In this document: positions 58,585 to 64,000 of the stretch, piece after piece
Layout: each line of letters starts with the position of its first letter
How positions within the stretch are numbered: position 1 is the stretch's first letter
Assembly (NCBI RefSeq): GCF_004361915.1
Contig: NZ_SNWP01000010.1
Location: 1,328,050 to 1,392,049 of the forward strand
Length of the DNA: 64,000 bases
From: Sediminibacterium goheungense
GTDB taxonomy: Bacteria; Bacteroidota; Bacteroidia; Chitinophagales; Chitinophagaceae
Direction: 5' to 3'
Notes under the pieces: model-generated
What the model was told of the DNA's origin: nothing
Databases searched by the model: none
What the model saw: only the letters and a program-made list of their open reading frames with translations
Translations under genes and position numbers: made by a program

Positions 58585-59616
58585 CTATATTACTCCTGTA
58601 AACTGTTTCAGAAACCTCACATCATTTTGTGAATACAGGCGAAGATCATTTACCTGATACTTTAACTGCGTAATTCTTTCTACACCCATACCAAATGCAA
58701 AGCCGGTGTATTTGGTGGAGTCAATACCAAAATTTTCGAGCACTTTAGGATGCACCATACCACTACCCAATATTTCTACCCATCCTGTATGCTTGCAGAT
58801 ATTACAGCCTTCGCCACCACATATCTGGCAACTGATATCCATTTCAGCACTGGGTTCTGTAAAAGGGAAATAACTGGGTCTGAAACGCACTTTCACATGC
58901 TGGCCAAACATTTCCTGTACAAAAAAGTATAAGGTTTGTTTGAGATCGGCAAAGCTTACGTTCTCATCAATATACAAGCCTTCCACCTGATGAAAGAAAC
59001 AATGGGCTCTCGCACTGATGGTTTCATTTCTATACACTCTTCCGGGACAAATTACCCGGATAGGTGGTTTTTGGTTTTCCATAACCCTGGCCTGTACACT
59101 GCTTGTATGCGTGCGTAAAAGCCAATCGGGATTTTGGTTAATGTAAAAAGTATCCTGCATATCACGGGCCGGATGGTCTTCGGGCAGGTTCATGGCACCG
59201 AAATTATGCCAGTCGTCTTCAATTTCAGGACCCTCTGCTACCGCAAAACCCAGACGGCGGAATATGGAAATAATCTGGTTTTTCACCAGATTCAAAGGAT
59301 GTCTTGTGCCTACAGGAAACAAATCGCCCGGCAGCGTGATATCTTTAGCAGAAGTACCAGTATCTGTTTGTTCACCTGCATGTTCTTTTAATAAGGCATA
59401 GCGCTGTTCAGCAAACTCTTTGAACTCATTCAGCACCTGTCCAAAAGCTTTTTTCTGCTCTACGGGTACATTTTTCATTTCACCCATTACAGTCTTCACC
59501 AATCCTTTGGTACCCAGGTATTTGATACGAAAAGCTTCTACCAGATCAGGTGTATGGGCTTCAAAAGCCTGCATTTCCTGTTTATATTGCTCAATCTGTT
59601 GCACGATCTGTTCCAT
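58585..59616 (-). CDS. pheS: Phenylalanyl-tRNA synthetase alpha subunit
   Basis: PheS is the catalytic subunit of the alpha2-beta2 enzyme that charges tRNA-Phe. The 343-residue protein has the N-terminal coiled coil (EQIVQQIEQYKQEMQAFEAH), class II motif 2 (CPGRVYRNETISARAHCFFH), the QVEGLYID region, a CxxC-x2-C-x2-CK-type segment (CQICGGEGCNICKHTGW) that is a normal variant in many bacteria, and motif 3 (GFAFGMGVERITQL). The length is normal. pheT is not adjacent, as is often the case in Bacteroidota. A near-consensus TATCTTCG element lies just upstream. Confidence 0.97.
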   Translation of the reverse strand: MEQIVQQIEQYKQEMQAFEAHTPDLVEAFRIKYLGTKGLVKTVMGEMKNVPVEQKKAFGQVLNEFKEFAEQRYALLKEHAGEQTDTGTSAKDITLPGDLFPVGTRHPLNLVKNQIISIFRRLGFAVAEGPEIEDDWHNFGAMNLPEDHPARDMQDTFYINQNPDWLLRTHTSSVQARVMENQKPPIRVICPGRVYRNETISARAHCFFHQVEGLYIDENVSFADLKQTLYFFVQEMFGQHVKVRFRPSYFPFTEPSAEMDISCQICGGEGCNICKHTGWVEILGSGMVHPKVLENFGIDSTKYTGFAFGMGVERITQLKYQVNDLRLYSQNDVRFLKQFTGVI

Positions 59617-59709
59617 GTTGCGAAGATAAATAGCAGGGCGCAGTGCTGAAAAAATGATTTCTTTAACGCTTATCCACGTAAAATATACCCTTCAACGCCC
59701 TGAAATACT

Positions 59710-59717
59710 TACATTTG
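59710..59717 (+). promoter_or_regulatory. Candidate -7 element for the DUF4290 gene
   Basis: TACATTTG matches TAnnTTTG exactly, 22 bases upstream of the ATG at 59740. No TTTG -33 element is seen at the expected distance. Confidence 0.35.
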
Positions 59718-59739
59718 TTGCTGTATTTATTAAAGTTAC

Positions 59740-60501
59740 ATGGAATATAACACTTCGAGAAGTTACCTGGGTATGCGTGAATATGGTCGTCATGTACACA
59801 AAATGGTGGACTATTTACTGACAATTGAGGACCGCGATAAAAGACAGCAGCAGGCTCAGGCTGTGATTGAACTGATGGGTTTTCTGAATCCGCACCTGAA
59901 AAATGTAGAAGACTTTAGACATAAACTATGGGATCACTTGTTTTTCATCAGTGATTTCAAATTAGATGTAGACAGTCCTTACCCTATCCCACAAAGAGAG
60001 ACTTATAAGCAGAAACCAGACCCCCTTCCTTATCCCAAGCGTCATCCCAAATATGCGCATCTGGGTAAAAACCTGGAAGTGGTAATCGATAAAGCTTTAA
60101 AGGAAGAAGACCCCGAGAAAAAAGCAGGATTTGCACATGCTATTGCCTATTACATGAAACTGGCATATAGCAACTGGCATAAAGAGCTTGTACACGATGA
60201 TGCCATCAGAAGCGAGTTAAACAGCATTACCGGTGGCGAACTTGAGTTTAGCAATACCCCATATATCAAACACCGCAACCAGAATTTTGAACGCGATGAA
60301 TATGGAAGCGGTGGTGGTCGTGGTGGTCGCTGGCAACAAAATTTCGGTGGCCGCAATAACAACAACCGCAATAATAATAACCGTAATAATGGTGGCGGTG
60401 GTCGCAACAATAATAATAATCGCAATAATGGTGGTGGCGGCCGCAACAATAACAACAACCGCAATAACAGCGGTGGCGGTCAGTTTAAAAAGCGTTATTG
60501 A
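59740..60501 (+). CDS. DUF4290 protein with Gly/Asn/Arg low-complexity tail
   Basis: A 253-residue cytoplasmic protein. The N-terminal 185 residues match DUF4290 (MEYNTSRSYLGMREYGRHVH, DRDKRQQQAQAVIELMGFLN, DSPYPIPQRETYKQKPDPLP, AHAIAYYMKLAYSNWHKE), a family confined largely to Bacteroidota and of unknown function, often beside murA. From about 190 the chain becomes low complexity: Gly/Arg then repeats of RNNNN and GGGGRNNNN ending QFKKRY. Such disordered RG/N-rich tails can bind RNA or drive condensation. The DNA repeats (GGCGGTGGTCGCAACAATAA units) may be prone to length change. murA follows after a terminator. Confidence 0.9.
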   Translation: MEYNTSRSYLGMREYGRHVHKMVDYLLTIEDRDKRQQQAQAVIELMGFLNPHLKNVEDFRHKLWDHLFFISDFKLDVDSPYPIPQRETYKQKPDPLPYPKRHPKYAHLGKNLEVVIDKALKEEDPEKKAGFAHAIAYYMKLAYSNWHKELVHDDAIRSELNSITGGELEFSNTPYIKHRNQNFERDEYGSGGGRGGRWQQNFGGRNNNNRNNNNRNNGGGGRNNNNNRNNGGGGRNNNNNRNNSGGGQFKKRY

Positions 60502-60516
60502 TAATACTTCAGTATA

Positions 60517-60562
60517 TCATGAAAAAAGCCCCAACAAAATTGCCGGGGCTTTTTTCATGACA
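60517..60562 (+). terminator. Terminator between the DUF4290 gene and murA
   Basis: A perfect 16-bp inverted repeat, tcatgaaaaaagcccc (60517-60532) and ggggcttttttcatga (60545-60560), with a 12-base loop. The GC core plus T6 works in both directions. Confidence 0.88.
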
Positions 60563-60623
60563 GTACCTTTATAAGCGCCTGCCATTTATTACATTCGTGT
60601 ACACATTCAATTAAGCAACTATT

Positions 60624-61928
60624 ATGGGTTCATTTGAAGTACGTGGTGGAAACCGTTTGAAAGGAGAAATTATTCCGCAGGGAGCCAAAAATGAGGCATT
60701 ACAGATATTATCTGCTGTGGTCCTCACAGATGAGGAAGTAACCATTTCGAATATTCCCGATATCCTGGATGTAAACCTGTTGATTGAATTGTTACAGGAT
60801 ATGGGTGTTAAAACAGAAAAACTGCATGCGGATACCTATCGGTTTAAGGCAGACGATGTGAATATTGATTACCTATCGTCTGATGCGTTCAGAAAAAAAG
60901 GGGGGCGGTTGCGTGGTAGTGTTATGCTGGCCGGGCCGATGCTTGCCCGTTTTAAAAAAGCGTATATCCCCAAACCCGGTGGTGATAAAATTGGCAGAAG
61001 AAGGCTAGATACCCATATTATTGGTTTTGAAAAATTAGGGGCTTCATTTACTTATGATGATGCACAGAGTTGCTTTAAGCTATCGGCCACCCAGCTAAAA
61101 GGTAGTTTTATGTTACTGGATGAGCCTTCCGTAACAGGCACAGCTAATATTGTGATGGCTGCTGTACTGGCTGAAGGAGTAACCCAGATTTACAATGCTG
61201 CCTGTGAACCCTATATTCAGCAGCTCTGCAGTATGCTGAACCGTATGGGTGCGAAAATCAGCGGTATCGGCAGTAACTTATTAACCATTGAAGGTGTTAG
61301 CCGGCTGGGTGGAACAGAACACCGTATGTTACCGGATATGATTGAGATCGGCAGTTTTATCGGACTTGCCGCTATGACACAAAGTGAACTCACCATTAAA
61401 AATGCCGGTGTTCAGCACCTGGGTATTATTCCGGAAAAATTCAGCCAGTTAGGTATACAGTTCTCCATCAAAGGCGACGATATCTATATTCAGGCACAGG
61501 ATGTATATGAGATACAGACTTATATGGACGGGGGTATCTTAACCATTTATGATCACCCATGGCCAGGCTTTACACCAGACCTTCTGAGTATTGTACTCGT
61601 AGTAGCTACACAGGCAAGGGGCAGCGTGCTTGTTCACCAGAAAATGTTTGAGAGTCGTTTATTTTTTGTAGATAAACTCATTGATATGGGTGCACAGATT
61701 ATTCTCTGCGATCCACATCGCGCAACAGTTATTGGTTTAGGTAGAAAAAATAACCTGAGGGGTATCACCATGAGTAGCCCTGATATTCGGGCAGGACAGG
61801 CATTGTTAATTGCTGCATTAAGTGCGGAAGGCAAGAGCACCATTCAGAATATTGAGCAGATAGACAGGGGGTATCAGAAAATTGATGAGCGACTAAGGAA
61901 TATCGGTGCAGACATAAAGCGAATCTGA
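60624..61928 (+). CDS. murA: UDP-N-acetylglucosamine 1-carboxyvinyltransferase, Asp variant
   Basis: MurA transfers enolpyruvate from PEP to UDP-GlcNAc, the first committed step of peptidoglycan synthesis. The 434-residue protein has the two-domain fold of EPSP-like transferases, with Lys22 (QGAKNEAL), the loop LRGSVMLAGPMLARFKKAYI and the active-site loop KPGGDKIGRRRLDTHI. In that loop, where E. coli has Cys115 (LPGGCTIG), there is Asp121. The Cys-to-Asp exchange keeps activity and prevents fosfomycin alkylation in known cases such as Mycobacterium and Chlamydia. It lies directly after the DUF4290 gene. TACATTCG at about 60594 is a near-consensus -7. Confidence 0.96.
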   Translation: MGSFEVRGGNRLKGEIIPQGAKNEALQILSAVVLTDEEVTISNIPDILDVNLLIELLQDMGVKTEKLHADTYRFKADDVNIDYLSSDAFRKKGGRLRGSVMLAGPMLARFKKAYIPKPGGDKIGRRRLDTHIIGFEKLGASFTYDDAQSCFKLSATQLKGSFMLLDEPSVTGTANIVMAAVLAEGVTQIYNAACEPYIQQLCSMLNRMGAKISGIGSNLLTIEGVSRLGGTEHRMLPDMIEIGSFIGLAAMTQSELTIKNAGVQHLGIIPEKFSQLGIQFSIKGDDIYIQAQDVYEIQTYMDGGILTIYDHPWPGFTPDLLSIVLVVATQARGSVLVHQKMFESRLFFVDKLIDMGAQIILCDPHRATVIGLGRKNNLRGITMSSPDIRAGQALLIAALSAEGKSTIQNIEQIDRGYQKIDERLRNIGADIKRI

Positions 61929-61938
61929 TAAAACAGTA

Positions 61939-62379
61939 TCAATGCTTCCCTGGAAGCTTAACAATAGATATCCAGTAATCTTCTATACTGCGTATTACAT
62001 CCATGAATTTATTCAGATCAACCGGTTTTATAACATAACAGTTCGCATGGTTTTCATATGATTCCTGAACATCCGATTCGGCAGAAGAAGTTGTAAGCAT
62101 GATCACTGGGATTGTTTTCAATATCGGATCTTTTTTCATGGTACCCAATACCTCTTTACCATCAATTTTGGGAAGATTAATATCCAGTAAAATAATATCA
62201 GGCGATGGAACACCTGTGTACCTACCTTGTTTTTTAAGGTAATCCAGTGCTTCTTCTCCATCTCTCACCACTTTTATCTGATTTCTGATTTTGGCTTCTT
62301 TAAAAGCTTCAATGGTGAGCCTGATATCACCCTCATTGTCTTCTACCAATAAGATTTCTAGATCCTGAAAAGCGGACAT
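61939..62379 (-). CDS. Single-domain response regulator (CheY/Rcp1-like)
   Basis: A 146-residue receiver domain with no output domain. The acidic pocket is VEDNEGDIRL (Glu13, Asp14), the phospho-acceptor is Asp66 in IILLDINLPKIDG, then the Thr switch in PVIMLTTSSAESD and Lys118 in CYVIKPVDL. The NEGDIRLT start and longer beta4-alpha4 region are typical of Rcp1-type regulators that serve phytochrome-like and PAS histidine kinases. It begins 23 bases after the histidine kinase stop on the same strand, so it is the natural partner. Confidence 0.92.
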   Translation of the reverse strand: MSAFQDLEILLVEDNEGDIRLTIEAFKEAKIRNQIKVVRDGEEALDYLKKQGRYTGVPSPDIILLDINLPKIDGKEVLGTMKKDPILKTIPVIMLTTSSAESDVQESYENHANCYVIKPVDLNKFMDVIRSIEDYWISIVKLPGKH

Positions 62380-62402
62380 ATGAATGTTTTTAGTTGATGT
62401 AT

Positions 62403-64000
62403 TTACTTAGGCATACTAAAGAAAAACGTACTTCCTTTTCCTTCTTCCGATTCAACCCATATTTCTCCGTGGTGGCGCTCGATTATTTTTTTACAGATAG
62501 CTAATCCGATGCCTGTTCCGGAGTAGTTATTGATGGGATGTAATCGCTGGAACACCACAAATATTTTCTCGAAATACTTTTGGTTAATACCAATGCCATT
62601 ATCCTTTACAAAAAACACATATCGACTCTCTTCTTCCAGACAACCAATGTGAACATGGGGGGGGAGTTCACTCTTATACTTAATCGCATTACCAACAAGG
62701 TTTTGGAGCAGCTGCAGCAACTGTGTAGCATTACCAATGATTACCGGTAACGGATCTGCTATTAAAGTTATTCTTTCTTTTTCAAATCTGGATTCGAAAA
62801 TTTGAACTACCTGACTTGCAATCATATTCATATCGACCGGCTGAAATTCTTCGGTTATGGTAGATACCCTTGAGTAGGAAAGCAGGTCAAGTATCAGCCT
62901 TTTCATCCTGTCTGCACCGCCTACAGCGAAGTTGATATATTCTCTTGCTTTTTCATCTAATTTCTCATTGTACTGTTTTTCAAGTAGTTGCAAAAAACTG
63001 CTCACCATCCTTAATGGCTCTTGCAGGTCGTGAGAAGCTACATAAGCAAAACGTTCGAGTTCAGCATTTGATCTTGCCAGCTCTGAAGCTCTTCTTTGTA
63101 AAATGGCATTGAGTTCCTGTAACTGCTGCTCTGAACTTTTTAGGGCAGAAATATCCTGGGTAGACCCGATCATACGGATCGCTTTTCCTTCTTTATTTCT
63201 GATAATATAACCACGATCGTACACATGCGCATAGCTCCCGTCAATTCTTTCAAACCTGTATTCATCCTCCCAATATTGGTCTTTGGTCAATTCCAGTACC
63301 TGCTCTCTTTTTTGGATTACTTTATTTATATCATCAGGGTGTACATGTTTGCGCCAGAAATCATTATCGCTACTTGCCGTTGCGGAGTCATAACCAAAAA
63401 GTTTTTGCAATCCATCGCCTGAGCGGATAACAGAACCTGTTCGCATATCCCAATCCCAGATAGCATCACTGGTTGCCTTGGCAACGAGTTCATATCTTTC
63501 ATTAGATCTTCTGGTTGCAGTTTCTGCCCGTTTCCGTTCTGTTATATCTCTGATAAAAGCACAAAAGAAAGAATCATTATCCTGTTTTATCGGTAATACA
63601 GTTAACTCAATCTGAAATGTTATCCCATCCCGGTTAATGGCACTGAGTTCCAATAAAGTATTCAATGCAGGTCCTTTACCGGTTACTTTATACTGTTCCA
63701 TTCCGTGATCATGCATGGCACGATAAGGTTCCGGAATGATGATATCGGAAAGCCGTTTCCCCATTACCTCTTCCTGTTTCCAGCCAAAAATATGTTCGGC
63801 CTGTGGGTTCCAGAAAGTAATCATTCCTTCCGTGTCAATACAAACAATGGCATCCAGTGCCGCATTCATGATAAGCCTTCTCTTTTCTTCGCTATCGCGC
63901 ATCAGAGAATCTGTTTTCCGTCTTTCGGTAGCATCACGCTGTACAGCCACCCAATGCGTATAACAACCGGCTTCATTTGTAACCGGCGATATGGTGAAAT
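62403..64000 (-). CDS. Multi-PAS sensor histidine kinase (5' end beyond the window)
   Basis: The frame is open to base 64000 and its first residues (AGCYTHWVAVQRDATERRK) are the end of a PAC motif, so the gene starts outside the window; a GTG at 63948-63950 is an internal valine codon. At least 531 residues are seen. Two further PAS domains follow (ALDAIVCIDTEGMITFWNPQ; SDAIWDWDMRTGSVIRSGDG, a PAS_3 type), then a coiled coil and the kinase: H-box ASHDLQEPLR with phospho-His at codon 63030-63032, N-box NLVGNAIKY, G1 VKDNGIGI and G2 GTGIGLAICKKI. There is no membrane segment in the visible part, suggesting a cytoplasmic sensor. The downstream receiver gene is its likely partner. Confidence 0.92.
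   Translation of the reverse strand, partial: FTISPVTNEAGCYTHWVAVQRDATERRKTDSLMRDSEEKRRLIMNAALDAIVCIDTEGMITFWNPQAEHIFGWKQEEVMGKRLSDIIIPEPYRAMHDHGMEQYKVTGKGPALNTLLELSAINRDGITFQIELTVLPIKQDNDSFFCAFIRDITERKRAETATRRSNERYELVAKATSDAIWDWDMRTGSVIRSGDGLQKLFGYDSATASSDNDFWRKHVHPDDINKVIQKREQVLELTKDQYWEDEYRFERIDGSYAHVYDRGYIIRNKEGKAIRMIGSTQDISALKSSEQQLQELNAILQRRASELARSNAELERFAYVASHDLQEPLRMVSSFLQLLEKQYNEKLDEKAREYINFAVGGADRMKRLILDLLSYSRVSTITEEFQPVDMNMIASQVVQIFESRFEKERITLIADPLPVIIGNATQLLQLLQNLVGNAIKYKSELPPHVHIGCLEEESRYVFFVKDNGIGINQKYFEKIFVVFQRLHPINNYSGTGIGLAICKKIIERHHGEIWVESEEGKGSTFFFSMPK

Noticed and set aside
60150..60574. Antisense and alternate-frame products of the Gly/Asn/Arg repeat
   Set aside because: They come from the repetitive codons of the DUF4290 gene and have no independent support.
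63948..63950. GTG as start of the histidine kinase
   Set aside because: The codons before it, up to base 64000, are open and encode the rest of a PAC motif, so the gene continues outside the window.

Overview
This window is a moderately AT-rich bacterial chromosome segment. It almost certainly comes from the phylum Bacteroidota, and the gene types fit the Chitinophagaceae best; the family assignment is inference from gene content. The evidence is: promoters of the Bacteroidota type (TTTG, about 19 bases, then TAnnTTTG) with few Shine-Dalgarno sequences; the ribosomal order rplM-rpsI-rpsB-tsf; families that are largely Bacteroidota (DUF4290, a MG2/TonB-plug surface protein, DUF3857-transglutaminase, DUF2911); and intergenic spacers made of short word-like inverted repeats. 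No tRNA, rRNA, CRISPR array, insertion sequence or prophage was seen.

Layout. 1-3655 (minus): flavin reductase (cut by the window start), phosphatidylserine decarboxylase, CDP-diglyceride synthase, a DUF2007 protein and a CPBP protease. 3831-8079: dusB, a membrane glutathione peroxidase with an aldehyde dehydrogenase, and an aldo/keto reductase. 8223-10934: an ECF sigma / anti-sigma / DUF4097 operon. 11181-15821: CNNM/CBS transporter, deoxyribosyltransferase-like protein, tatC, rpiB and an M28 peptidase. 15876-19586 (minus): DUF3857-transglutaminase membrane protein and a deoxyhypusine-synthase-like enzyme. 19774-22671: a glycan cassette (GT87-like, GT2, polysaccharide deacetylase). 22711-27878: PepSY-like protein, SdpI, AcpH-like, DUF2911, a trans-sulfuration enzyme and, convergent to it, a methionine-type aminotransferase. 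27888-32447 (minus): MG2/TonB-plug protein, TolC-like protein and pyrH. 32758-35739: membrane cytochrome-like protein, a small membrane protein, and an ArsR / SRPBCC-VOC fusion / DoxX group containing a striking 8-bp tandem repeat. 35844-41802 (minus): two secreted esterases flanking tsf-rpsB-rpsI-rplM. 41895-46037 (minus): M16 peptidase and an AT-rich island with a Cys-rich lipoprotein and a small membrane protein. 46456-53847 (minus): RND efflux operon, hypotheticals and DinB. 54028-56381 (minus): carboxymuconolactone decarboxylase with a Crp/Fnr regulator, DUF4256 and an NTF2-like protein. 56525-64000: amidohydrolase, recO, pheS, DUF4290, murA, response regulator and a histidine kinase cut by the window end.

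Most of the window is housekeeping (phospholipid, ribosome, peptidoglycan, tRNA and export functions) mixed with envelope and stress modules. The points most worth a second look are: the lipoprotein with a six-cysteine, double-glycine-preceded C-terminal domain beside a small membrane protein (45080-46037), a possible bacteriocin/immunity-like pair; MurA with Asp in place of the fosfomycin-target Cys; the 12-copy octamer in front of the DoxX gene; a deoxyhypusine-synthase homologue in a bacterium; and several operator-like or structured intergenic palindromes.
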